Of a DNA stretch of 64,000 bases, positions 26,608 to 34,715 are shown one piece after another. The stretch covers positions 5,642,001-5,706,000 of the forward strand of contig NZ_CP065053.1 in assembly GCF_015689335.1 (NCBI RefSeq). The letters are read 5' to 3'. The notes beneath the pieces are model-generated. The model was not told the origin of the DNA. It worked only from the letters and a program-made list of their open reading frames with translations, and did not search any database. Each line of letters opens with the position of its first letter. The stretch's first letter is position 1. Both the position numbers and the translations under genes were made by a program. This stretch comes from Massilia antarctica (GTDB lineage Bacteria; Pseudomonadota; Gammaproteobacteria; Burkholderiales; Burkholderiaceae_D).

Positions 26608-27681
26608 ATGACCCCGACCCCCGCGCCGCTGCATCCCAGCATTGACGACCTCAAGGAGCTGATCCACAGCGAAGCGCGCCGCGTCACCTCGTACGACGTG
26701 GCCAGCGCGGCCGGGGTGTCGCAGTCGGCCGTGTCGCGCTGCTTCAAGCCGGGCGCGAGCGTATCGAAAGCGACCTTCGCGCGCGTGATGCAAGCCGCCG
26801 CCGAGCTCGACTACACGCCGAACGCTGCCGCGCGCAGCCTGATCACGCGCCGCTCCAACCTGATCGCGGTAGTGCTGTCGGACATCGTCACCCTGCACTA
26901 CCCCCAGATCTTGTCCGAGCTGAGCCGGCAATTCGGCCAGCAGGGCATGCGCGTGCTGCTGTTTTCGCTGGCGCGCGAAGGCGATATCGGCGCCACCCTG
27001 GCCGACGTCTGGCAGCACCAGGTCGACGGCGCCGTGCTGGCGGCCACCCTGAGCGCCGCGCAGGCCGCCGAATTCGAGCGGCGCCGCATTCCCTTCGTGC
27101 TGTTCAACCGCACCCTGGGCGAGCGCAAGGTGAACGCGGTCATGTGCGACCAGGTGGAGGGGGCGCGCCTGCTGGTGTCGCGCCTGGCGGCGGCCGGCCA
27201 CAAGTGCTTCGCCATGATCGACGGTCCGCACGACTCTGCCATCGCCCAGGACCGCAAGCGCGGCGTGGCTGGCCGCCTGGCCGAACTGGGACTGGCCGCG
27301 CCCCTGATCGTCAGCGGCGACTATGACTATGCCAGCGGCGGGCGCGGCCTGCGCGAGATCATCGCCGGCCTTGGCCGGGTGCCGGACGCGGTTATGTGCG
27401 GCAACGACATCATGGCCATCGGCTGCCTGGACACGGCGCGCCACGACCTGGGACTGGACGTGCCGGGCCAGCTGTCGGTCACCGGCTTCGACGGCATGGC
27501 GCCGGCGGCCTGGCTCAGCTACAACCTGACCACCCTGCGCCAGCCGGTGCAGACCATGACCCTGGCCGCCAGCGCGATGCTGACCGGCCTGATCCGCACG
27601 AGCACGGACTACCCTGGGCGGCGCGTGTTTTCCGCCACTGTGGTCGAGGGCGCCACGGCGCGGCTGGGACCGGGCGCCTGA
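26608..27681 (+). CDS. LacI family transcriptional regulator
   Basis: A 357-residue regulator: helix-turn-helix and hinge in VTSYDVASAAGVSQSAVSRCFK and LDYTPNAAARSLITRRSNLIAVV, followed by the periplasmic-binding-protein-like effector domain (LPDAVMCGNDIMAIGCL-type motif seen as VPDAVMCGNDIMAIGC; SVTGFDGMAPAAWLSYNLTTLRQP). The frame is open upstream; the ATG at 26608 was chosen because the preceding residues (from AT-rich promoter-like DNA) do not look like protein. The regulated genes and the sugar are unknown; there is no transport gene nearby. Confidence 0.9.
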   Translation: MTPTPAPLHPSIDDLKELIHSEARRVTSYDVASAAGVSQSAVSRCFKPGASVSKATFARVMQAAAELDYTPNAAARSLITRRSNLIAVVLSDIVTLHYPQILSELSRQFGQQGMRVLLFSLAREGDIGATLADVWQHQVDGAVLAATLSAAQAAEFERRRIPFVLFNRTLGERKVNAVMCDQVEGARLLVSRLAAAGHKCFAMIDGPHDSAIAQDRKRGVAGRLAELGLAAPLIVSGDYDYASGGRGLREIIAGLGRVPDAVMCGNDIMAIGCLDTARHDLGLDVPGQLSVTGFDGMAPAAWLSYNLTTLRQPVQTMTLAASAMLTGLIRTSTDYPGRRVFSATVVEGATARLGPGA

Positions 27682-27819
27682 GATCAGGCCGCCAAAAGCG
27701 GCAAAGAGTTCCCGTCAAAACGCCTGCGCTTGAGCGGCGCCAATGAGCGCGAGCCCGTCAATCGTGCACCGGGGCCGGCCCGCTATAGTCATCCATGACA
27801 GCGATGCATGGAGAGCCTG

Positions 27820-28458
27820 ATGAGCGTGACGATCCTTCCCGGCCACGGCGAGCTGGCCGGCGACGAGCAGCATGCGCAGCCGCGCGGCTGGCGGCGCTGG
27901 CTGTATGCGACCAAGCACAAGGATATCGGCACCTTGTATCTGTGGTTTTCGCTCAGCATGTTCATGGCCGGCGGCGTGCTGGCCCTGCTGATCCGGCTCG
28001 GACTGTTCCAGCCCGGCCTGCAATTCTTCAATCCCGAGCTGTACAACCAATTCGTCACCGTGCACGGACTGGTGATGGTGTTCGGCGCCATCATGCCGGC
28101 CTTCGTGGGCTTCGCCAACTGGATGATTCCGCTGATGATAGGCGCGTCCGACATGGCGTTCGCGCGCATGAACAATTTCTCGTTCTGGCTGCTGGCGCCG
28201 GCCGCCCTGCTGGTGCTGGGCGCCTTCTTTACCGGCGGCGGCGCGGCGGCGGCCGGCTGGACCATGTATCCGCCGCTGTCGGTGCAGATGGGCGCCGGGA
28301 TGGACCTGACCATCTTCGCCATCCACCTGATGGGCGCCTCATCGATCATGGGCGCCATCAACATCATCACCACCATCCTCAACATGCGCGCGCCCGGGAT
28401 GGGCCTGATGAAAATGCCGCTGTTCTGCTGGACCTGGCTGATCACCGCCTACCTGTAA
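27820..28458 (+). pseudogene. ctaD: Cytochrome c oxidase subunit I, 5' fragment
   Basis: Residues 1-212 of a heme-copper oxidase subunit I. The matching landmarks are WLYATKHKDIGTLYLWFSLSM (helix I start), FVTVHGLVMVFGAIMP with the heme-a His, GFANWMIPLMIGASDMAF, and MGAINIITTILNMRAPGMGL. It stops abruptly at WLITAYL and TAA, exactly where the mobile element begins. GGAGA six bases before the ATG supports this start over an upstream ATG at 27808. The CuB histidines and active-site Tyr, which come later, are missing. Confidence 0.93.
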
Positions 28459-28510
28459 CGGCTCACGTTTCAAACCTGTCGTGCCCGCATTCGACGCCAA
28501 TTTTGGCTCG

Positions 28511-28623
28511 GATTAACTGCAGATGACAAGCGATTCGTGTTCACATTAACTGCAAATGAGCTTGCGTTCATCGACACCGGCTCGCATTTGATTGTCGCGT
28601 GCTCGCATTTACTGCACATGATG
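28511..28623. repeat. Three direct copies of an ATTWACTGCAVATGA-type motif at the left end of the insert
   Basis: Related sequences gattaactgcagatgac (28511), cattaactgcaaatgag (about 28544) and catttactgcacatgat (about 28606) share ATT-A/T-ACTGCA-V-ATGA. A partial fourth (ctcgcatttgattg, about 28582) is also seen. Arrays of such short repeats near an end are typical of transposase-binding sites in Mu/Tn7/TniA-like elements. Confidence 0.65.
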
Positions 28624-28627
28624 GCAG

Positions 28628-31600
28628 TCAATCCCACAGGGGCGCTGGAGGAAAGTGACATTGGAGTACACTTGCCGAGTCAACAGATGGCTGAATTTTA
28701 ATCTGTTCAAGCAATATCTCGAACTCTTTCATCGGCACCGGGCGGCTGAACAAGAAACCCTGATAGGCGTTGCAACCGTTCTCGGCCAAGAATGTCCGCT
28801 GGGCGTCTGTTTCAACGCCCTCAGCAATCACAGCAAGGCCAAGCGTGTGCCCAAGCGCCAAAATCGTGCGGGCAATCGCAGCGTCATTAGAATCATTCAA
28901 TACATCGCGAACAAAAGACCGGTCGATCTTCAATTGATCCAGTGGTAATAGTTTTAGGTAAGCCAGAGACGAATAGCCGGTACCAAAATCGTCGAGAGAA
29001 AATCCCACACCGTGTTCTTGCAAGGCCTTCATTTTATTGATGATGTCTTCCGTATCATCGAGCAAGAGACTCTCGGTGATCTCGAGCTTAAGTCTATGCG
29101 GATCAGCACCAGTCCGCGCTAGCACATCGAGCAACTGTTGGACGAAGTCCGGTCGGCGAAATTGGCGACTACTGACATTGACTGCCATTGTGAGAGCCGC
29201 CGTGTCTGGCTGACAGGCCCATCTTGCCAGTTGGATGCACGCGGTTTCCAACACCCAACTACCCAATGGCAAGATCAATCCTGATTCCTCGGCCCGCGGA
29301 ATGAACTCGCCCGGAGGCACTAAGCCGTGTAACGGATGGTTCCAGCGAACCAGTGCTTCCGCGCCGGTCACTTGGCCTTCTCGATTGACCTGGGCTTGGT
29401 AGTGCAGGATGAATTCTTCCTTATACAATGCCTTGCGCAATTCGGCTTCCATCTCCACATGCGCGGTGACTGCAGCCTGCATGTGCGGCTCGAAAAAACG
29501 CAGCGCATTGCGACCCGCCGCTTTGGCCTGGTACATCGCCAGGTCTGCACGCTTGAAAAGCTCCTCAATATCGTTCTGACGTTTTGAAAACAAAGTGATA
29601 CCAATGCTGGGTGTGCTGCGGTATTCCTGACCGTCAAGAATGTAAGGTTGGTTGAGCGCTTCCAATATTTGGTTTCCTACTGTTCCGGCTTGCGTCGCCG
29701 CCTGTTCACTATCTTCACTCAGTTCTTCAAGCATCACCACAAATTCGTCGCCACCCAGGCGCGCCACGGTGTCCCCCCCACGGACGCACAACGGCAGTCG
29801 TTCGGCGACCTGCCGCAATAACGAATCACCCTGATCGTGACCAAGGGTATCGTTGAGCGTCTTGAAATTGTCGAGGTCGATGAACATCAGCGCACCTAAG
29901 CGTCCGCTGCGTGAGCTGGTCGCTAATGCCTGCCGTAATCGGTCCATCAGCAGCCGTCGGTTTGGCAAGTTTGTAAGGGTATCGAAGAACGCCAGCAGCC
30001 TGATTTCTTCTTCGGCCTTCTTGCGCGTGGTGATATCGGTCTGCGTGCTGACATAGTTGGTAACGACCCCATCGTCGTTTTTCACTGCGGTAATCGTCAG
30101 CCAGTTGGGAAAGATTTCACCATTCTTCCGTTGGTCCCATATTTCGCCATGCCATGAGCCATCACGATCAATGCACTCCCATATTGCTGCAAAAAAGCTC
30201 GTGTCATGACGGTCTGAGTTGAGCACGTGCGGCGTCAGACCGACCACGTCTGCGGAAGAATAGCCAGTGCTTTCGGAAAATGCACGGTTAACGCGCAAGA
30301 TCACAGTCTTGGCATCGGTAATCATCATGGCCTCCTGCGCGTCGAATGCAGTGGCGACGATTCGCAATTGCTCCTCGGCCCGTTTTCGCTCGCTCAGGTC
30401 AAAAAACTGGATGAGCAAATGTTTCTCGTCGTTGAGAAAGGTTGGTACGAGATTGCACTCAACCCAAAGTTCCTTGCCGAATGAGCTTAAAACGTGAACC
30501 TCACGTCGATGGAGTCGTTCTTGTTCGATAGCGGTTCGGCAGTCTTCGAGCAGCCCGGATTCTTGCCAAGCAACGATATCGTTATAGTTCTGCGCCAATA
30601 ATGCTTCGCGCGTGGCGCCAACGAGACTGGCGTAAGCGTCATTGACTAAGGCACACTGGCCGCTAGCGGCATAGACGCCCATCGGCAAGGGCGAATGAAG
30701 GAGAATTGCCTTGTTAAAATCAAGAGTGCTCGCCAGTTCACGCGTGCGATCAATTACTCGCTGTTCGAGCGTGTCACGTTCCAAGGTGCGTTCATCGAGC
30801 GCCACACTAAGTCTCCGCTCGCTTTCGAGTAGCTTTTTCTTGATTTCTGCCTCAACGCTCATGTCCCGGATGGTTTTCGCGGCGCCGACAATAGCACCTT
30901 GGGCATTCCTGATCGGTGACACCGCAATCGACACATGAATCAGCTCGCCGTTCTTACGACGCCGGACGGTGGTGAAGTGCGAAATGTTGGCTCCAGCCGC
31001 AATCTTGGCGAGAATATCCGCTTCTTCTGCAGCGGCTTCGGAGGGAACGATTAGGCTCAACACGGTTTGGCCGATCGCCTCAGCGGCCGTATATCCAAAC
31101 ATCAATTCGGCAGCATGGTTCCAACTGTAGACAACACCATCGAGCGTTTTGCCAATGATTCCATCATTCGCACTGTCGACGATTGCCGCCAGCCTTCCGC
31201 GCTCGGCCTGCGCCGCACGAACTTCGGAAACGTCCTGGATCGTTGTGAGACTAAACGTCACTCCATCGATTGCCACATTATCAACGTTGATCGAGAGGTC
31301 AATCACGGCGCCCGACTTCGCGTGGTACGCGCATTCGAAATTTCGAACCGAACCGTGCTGCTGCAGTGCCGCTGCGATCCGCGCTCTTGCATCGATGTCC
31401 ACTATACGCAGATTTAGGCTGGTCTTCCCGACAACCTCTTCCTTCGAATATCCAAACAATCTTGCAAAAGCGTCGTTTACACTCACCGTGGTGTCTTCCG
31501 GCCATTTCGTTAGTGCGATCGCGAGGGGCGTCGTCGCGAAAATGGCGGCATTACGTTGCTCGCTCTCGCGCAGGGCGTGCTCGGCCAGCCCGCGGTTGTA

Positions 31601-32644
31601 TTGAGTTTGTCGAAGAATGTCCGTCGCGTTTCTCAACTCTATGCCGAGATCAGCTGCTTCCTTGAGCGCAAGAGCCGGCGTCGGTAAAATCTCACCCCGA
31701 CCAAGTGCGGCTGCCTGCGGCCCTAACGCACGAATGGCGTCGGTAATGCGCGCCCCGGCGTATCGTGCAACCAGGATGCCGGTAAACAGCAGTACAAGCA
31801 CTCCGCCGGACGTTAGCCACAGCGAGCGCCATAAGCCGGCGGTAATGGATGCCGTCGGCACGCCGATCGCAACCGACCATCCGGTTGCAGCAGAGCGGCT
31901 GTACATCGAAAACACACGGATGCCATCGAGCGTCGTCACTTCAATTATTCCTTCGGGCTTGATCGCCATGTTCCGCAGCAGCTCTGGCGCGCCCTTCTTG
32001 CCTATGAATTTGTCAGCCGCCTTGTTGCGCGCAACAATTGTCCCTCTGCTATCGAAGATCGCGACGACCCAGTCGTTTGGAATATTTTGTGCCACCAGTA
32101 TTCTTGAAAAAATAGCTGGCCATATGCCAATATCAAGGGCGTACAGAACTTTTCCATCCCTGATAACCGGTGTACTGACGCTAAGAACTTCCTTTCTGGT
32201 AACGCCGCCCCAAAAGAGATCAGAAATGGCAGGTTTGCCACTCGCAAATACACGCGCCAACTGCGCGTCGTTGCCATGGCGGGGAAGGACGCTGCCGTAT
32301 GGTTTCAGAGTATTGAGCAACTGCTGACCACTGCGATCCGACAGAACAAAGGTAAAACCTGACGTGTTGGGCAACACTTCCTGTGCCTGCCGGTGAAACC
32401 CTGCCAGGTCACCGTCCGTGAGAAAACGGGAGTGTGTGAGTGTCTGTGCAGTACTTCGAAGAGCGCCAAGTTCACCGTCAACCACCAGCATCATGGCACG
32501 CGCCGTCGTCAAGGTGGACGACGTGACGCTGTCGCGGCCGTCGTAATATGCCTTGAGCGAAAATCCGATCGCGATCAAGCATGCCGGAACAACCAGAGAT
32601 AGGACAATCAGGAAAAGAATTTTCCGAATGGTGTAGGTTTTCAT
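28628..32644 (-). CDS. Multi-sensor dCache-PAS-GGDEF-EAL protein
   Basis: A very large c-di-GMP turnover protein of 1338 residues from the chosen start (MKTYTIRKILFLIV). Order: N-terminal membrane helix, periplasmic dCache-like sensor (about residues 40-270), second helix (GGVLVLLFTGILVARYAG), four PAS domains (for example TPLAIALTKWPEDTTVSVN, VYSWNHAAELMFGYTAAEAIG, MMITDAKTVILRVNRAFSES), GGDEF (ARLGGDEFVVMLEE) and EAL (GAEALVRWNHP, DDFGTGYSSLAYLK, EGVET). All catalytic motifs look intact. The frame is open another 33 residues upstream. Base composition is markedly less GC-rich than neighbours, and it sits inside the element splitting ctaD, so it is likely cargo. Confidence 0.9.
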   Translation of the reverse strand: MKTYTIRKILFLIVLSLVVPACLIAIGFSLKAYYDGRDSVTSSTLTTARAMMLVVDGELGALRSTAQTLTHSRFLTDGDLAGFHRQAQEVLPNTSGFTFVLSDRSGQQLLNTLKPYGSVLPRHGNDAQLARVFASGKPAISDLFWGGVTRKEVLSVSTPVIRDGKVLYALDIGIWPAIFSRILVAQNIPNDWVVAIFDSRGTIVARNKAADKFIGKKGAPELLRNMAIKPEGIIEVTTLDGIRVFSMYSRSAATGWSVAIGVPTASITAGLWRSLWLTSGGVLVLLFTGILVARYAGARITDAIRALGPQAAALGRGEILPTPALALKEAADLGIELRNATDILRQTQYNRGLAEHALRESEQRNAAIFATTPLAIALTKWPEDTTVSVNDAFARLFGYSKEEVVGKTSLNLRIVDIDARARIAAALQQHGSVRNFECAYHAKSGAVIDLSINVDNVAIDGVTFSLTTIQDVSEVRAAQAERGRLAAIVDSANDGIIGKTLDGVVYSWNHAAELMFGYTAAEAIGQTVLSLIVPSEAAAEEADILAKIAAGANISHFTTVRRRKNGELIHVSIAVSPIRNAQGAIVGAAKTIRDMSVEAEIKKKLLESERRLSVALDERTLERDTLEQRVIDRTRELASTLDFNKAILLHSPLPMGVYAASGQCALVNDAYASLVGATREALLAQNYNDIVAWQESGLLEDCRTAIEQERLHRREVHVLSSFGKELWVECNLVPTFLNDEKHLLIQFFDLSERKRAEEQLRIVATAFDAQEAMMITDAKTVILRVNRAFSESTGYSSADVVGLTPHVLNSDRHDTSFFAAIWECIDRDGSWHGEIWDQRKNGEIFPNWLTITAVKNDDGVVTNYVSTQTDITTRKKAEEEIRLLAFFDTLTNLPNRRLLMDRLRQALATSSRSGRLGALMFIDLDNFKTLNDTLGHDQGDSLLRQVAERLPLCVRGGDTVARLGGDEFVVMLEELSEDSEQAATQAGTVGNQILEALNQPYILDGQEYRSTPSIGITLFSKRQNDIEELFKRADLAMYQAKAAGRNALRFFEPHMQAAVTAHVEMEAELRKALYKEEFILHYQAQVNREGQVTGAEALVRWNHPLHGLVPPGEFIPRAEESGLILPLGSWVLETACIQLARWACQPDTAALTMAVNVSSRQFRRPDFVQQLLDVLARTGADPHRLKLEITESLLLDDTEDIINKMKALQEHGVGFSLDDFGTGYSSLAYLKLLPLDQLKIDRSFVRDVLNDSNDAAIARTILALGHTLGLAVIAEGVETDAQRTFLAENGCNAYQGFLFSRPVPMKEFEILLEQIKIQPSVDSASVLQCHFPPAPLWD

Positions 32645-32721
32645 TTGCCCGTGCGCGGTTGTGGCCATGCAAATTGTCAGCAGATTGTATCGTATCAGTA
32701 CACCCGAACGGGCCATTTTGG

Positions 32722-32806
32722 CGAGACGAACATTTCGTCTCAATAGGGTTGTTTTTCCGTTATCGGCATGGTAATTTGAGCAGTTCTAAAGCGTACCGAG
32801 ACGAAC
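32722..32806. repeat. Repeated/inverted motif upstream of the resolvase stub (res-like)
   Basis: cgagacgaac occurs at 32722-32731 and again at 32797-32806, and its inverse ttcgtctc lies at about 32734-32741. Arrays of such short sites just upstream of a serine-recombinase gene are typical of resolution (res) sites. A gagacgaa/ttcgtctc hairpin is formed by the first pair. Confidence 0.5.
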
Positions 32807-32812
32807 CCGACC

Positions 32813-32953
32813 ATGGCGCTCTACGGATATGCCCGCGTTTCCAGCAGCGACCAGGACTCCGCCCTGCAGGAGCAGGCGCTGCGCGCCGCCGGCTACGACG
32901 TTGTTCGGGCCGAGAAGGCGAGTCCGCACTGCGTTTCCTGTTCAACGCCATGA
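32813..32953 (+). pseudogene. Serine recombinase (resolvase) N-terminal stub
   Basis: The product starts MALYGYARVSSSDQDSALQE, the catalytic N-terminal end of Tn3-type resolvases (catalytic Ser in YARVSS-DQ). Recognisable sequence ends after about 37 residues at AEKAS, and the frame then stops. Full-length members have about 190 residues. The break joins directly to transposase sequence in another frame. Confidence 0.85.
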
Positions 32954-33721
32954 GCGTCAAGGCCGACCCGGCGTTCCCATTCCAGGGGCGGCCAACGATG
33001 ATCTATCTGGACAACGGCCCGGTGGCCAAGAGCCGGGTGTTTCAAAACGTCATGCTGGCCCTCGATATCGAGTGGCTCACGCACATTCCGGCCGGCAAGG
33101 ATGGAACGCGCACGACGGCTCGTTCGAAAGGCAAGGTCGAGCGCCCGTTCAGGACGGTGAAGCAAGCGCACGAAACGCTTTACCACTTCCACAAACCGAA
33201 AACGGAGCGCCAGGCCAACGAGTGGTTGGTGCGCTACCTGCTGCGTTACAACGACCAGAGCCATCGTTCGGAGAAACACTCCGGTCTGGCCGATTGCTGG
33301 CCAACTTGCCGGCCAAGGGCGTGCGCGACATGTGCGCGTGGGAGCAGTACTGCCGGTTCGCGCGCGAACCCGAAAGCCGCAGGGTCGGCATCGACGCGCG
33401 CATCGCCATCGCCGGCACTGCCTACCAAGTGGGAGCCGGACATGGCCGGCGAGACTGTCGTCTTGCTGAGGGGCTTATTCGACGACGAAATGTATGTCGA
33501 GTTCGACGGCGAGAAATTCTGGCCGTAGCGCCCGGTATGCGGGCCGGTTCCGCTGCACCGCTATCGGACGTTCAAACGCGGCAAGGCGGATGAGCGTACC
33601 GATCGCATCCGCGCGCTCGCAGATCAACTCGATCTGCCGATCAGCGCTTTGGATGGAAGCGATATGCACCTTGTTCCGCCAGCCGCCGCCATGTCGCTGA
33701 CGCATCAACCAGTCAACACCG
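32930..33721 (+). pseudogene. DDE integrase-core transposase, truncated and multiply frameshifted
   Basis: The catalytic core is visible as MIYLDNGPVAKSRVF (second Asp) and TTARSKGKVERPFRTVK (Glu 43 residues further on), followed by YLLRYNDQSHRSEKHS. The frame then shifts near 33290 (LANLPAKGVRDMCAWEQYCRF), returns near 33435 (MAGETVVLLRGLFDDEMYVE) and shifts again near 33530 (LHRYRTFKRGKADER, LADQLDLPISALDGSD). The N-terminal DNA-binding part and first Asp are missing. It is a remnant of an IS481/Mu-like family and cannot be active. Confidence 0.85.
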
Positions 33722-34057
33722 AGGTGCAACGAGTGGCGCGGCAAGTTTCACTTCTGGAACTCGCTCATCTGGGTGAACGTGACCTTCTTCCCCATGCACT
33801 TCCTGGGACTGGCCGGCATGCCGCGCCGCTATGCCGATTATCCACGGCAGTTCACGGACTTCCACATGCTCACCTCGATCGGCGCTTTTCTGTTCGGCCT
33901 GACGCAGGTGTACTGGCTGTTTGCCGTCGTGCTGCCCACCGTACGCGGCGGCAAAATGGCCGCGGCCAAGCCGTGGGACGGCGCCGAAGGGCTGGAATGG
34001 ACGGTGCCGAGTCCCGCCCCCTTCCACACCTTCGACACGCCGCCGCGGGTCAAGTAA
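33722..34057 (+). pseudogene. ctaD: Cytochrome c oxidase subunit I, 3' fragment
   Basis: The last 111 residues of subunit I: NEWRGKFHFWNSLIWVNVTF, then FFPMHFLGLAGMPRRYADYP and the C-terminal helix region SIGAFLFGLTQVYWLFAVV, ending in PRVK. The FFPMHFLGL-GMPRR sequence is diagnostic. It belongs with the fragment at 27820-28458; the central helices with the CuB ligands and the second heme ligand pair are absent from the window. Confidence 0.92.
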
Positions 34058-34061
34058 TGCG

Positions 34062-34511
34062 ATGCAACGCGAATGGCTGTTGAAGAAGAACTGTTCGATG
34101 TCGCCGCGCCAGGTGGGCATGGCGTATGGATTACTTTGCCTGTTCCTGCTGGTGATCGGACTGGGATTCGCCCTGCATGGCGCGTGGTTTGTGCCGGTCT
34201 TCGCGCTGCTCGACATCGGTGTGCTGGCGACGGCGCTGCTGTGCTACGCGCGCCATGAAGGCGACCGCGAGCGGATCGCGCTCACCGACGACAGCATGCT
34301 GGTGGAACGGGTCGAGGCGGGCCAGGTACGGCACATCCGGCTGGAGGCGTGCTGGACCCGCATTGTCATGCCGGACCGCCAGCGCAGCCTGATCGCGCTC
34401 GAATCGCGCGGCGTACGGGTCGAGATCGGCGGATTCGTGGGGGAAGAATTGCGTGGGCAGGTGGCGCAGGAGTTGCGACGCGAACTGCGCAAGGCATCGC
34501 TTTTGCGTTAA
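34062..34511 (+). CDS. DUF2244 family protein
   Basis: A 149-residue membrane protein with two hydrophobic helices (MAYGLLCLFLLVIGLGFALH and the following VPVFALLDIGVLATALLCYA) and a soluble C-terminal half. DUF2244 proteins are common next to cytochrome oxidase genes in proteobacteria, which fits its place four bases behind ctaD. The function is unproven. It is likely translated poorly now that the upstream gene is broken. Confidence 0.82.
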   Translation: MQREWLLKKNCSMSPRQVGMAYGLLCLFLLVIGLGFALHGAWFVPVFALLDIGVLATALLCYARHEGDRERIALTDDSMLVERVEAGQVRHIRLEACWTRIVMPDRQRSLIALESRGVRVEIGGFVGEELRGQVAQELRRELRKASLLR

Positions 34512-34561
34512 GGATCGACGCACGCGCCGGGCAGCCGCCCGTGTTGGGACCGGTGTGCGCG

Positions 34562-34694
34562 TTGGGCAAGCCATAGAGGTGCGCGCGTTGTCGCGCTGGG
34601 AAATCGGTCGCGCTGCGCGCGTTGCCGGCTTGGGCAAGCCAGAGAGGCGCGCGCGTTGTTGCATTGGGAAATCGGTCGCGGTGCGCGCGTTGCC
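34562..34694. repeat. 65-bp tandem duplication (period 68)
   Basis: A unit beginning ttgggcaagccatagagg and ending gcgcgcgttgcc spans 34562-34626; a diverged copy (ttgggcaagccagagagg start) spans 34630-34694. A shorter third trace (ggaccggtgtgcgcgttg) lies just before, about 34544-34561. The gap lies between converging genes. Confidence 0.8.
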
Positions 34695-34715
34695 ACGCGC
34701 ACGCGCGCACTTGCG

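Larger units (their letters stand above)
28459..33721. mobile_element. Composite or decayed mobile element interrupting ctaD (about 5.3 kb)
   Basis: The oxidase subunit I gene is cut at 28458 and resumes near 33722. Between lie three copies of an end-type repeat, a GGDEF/EAL gene, a serine-recombinase stub and a degraded DDE transposase. The two ctaD parts do not abut: about 200 codons between them are lacking, so insertion was accompanied by deletion. The left boundary is a clear transition; the right boundary (near 33722-33727) runs directly from transposase remnants into ctaD, so the right terminal repeat appears deleted. Confidence 0.8.

Noticed and set aside
32644..32743. Upstream start giving 33 more residues to the GGDEF/EAL protein
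   Set aside because: The extra residues would run through a hairpin next to the recombinase region and do not resemble protein; the start before the first membrane helix is favoured.
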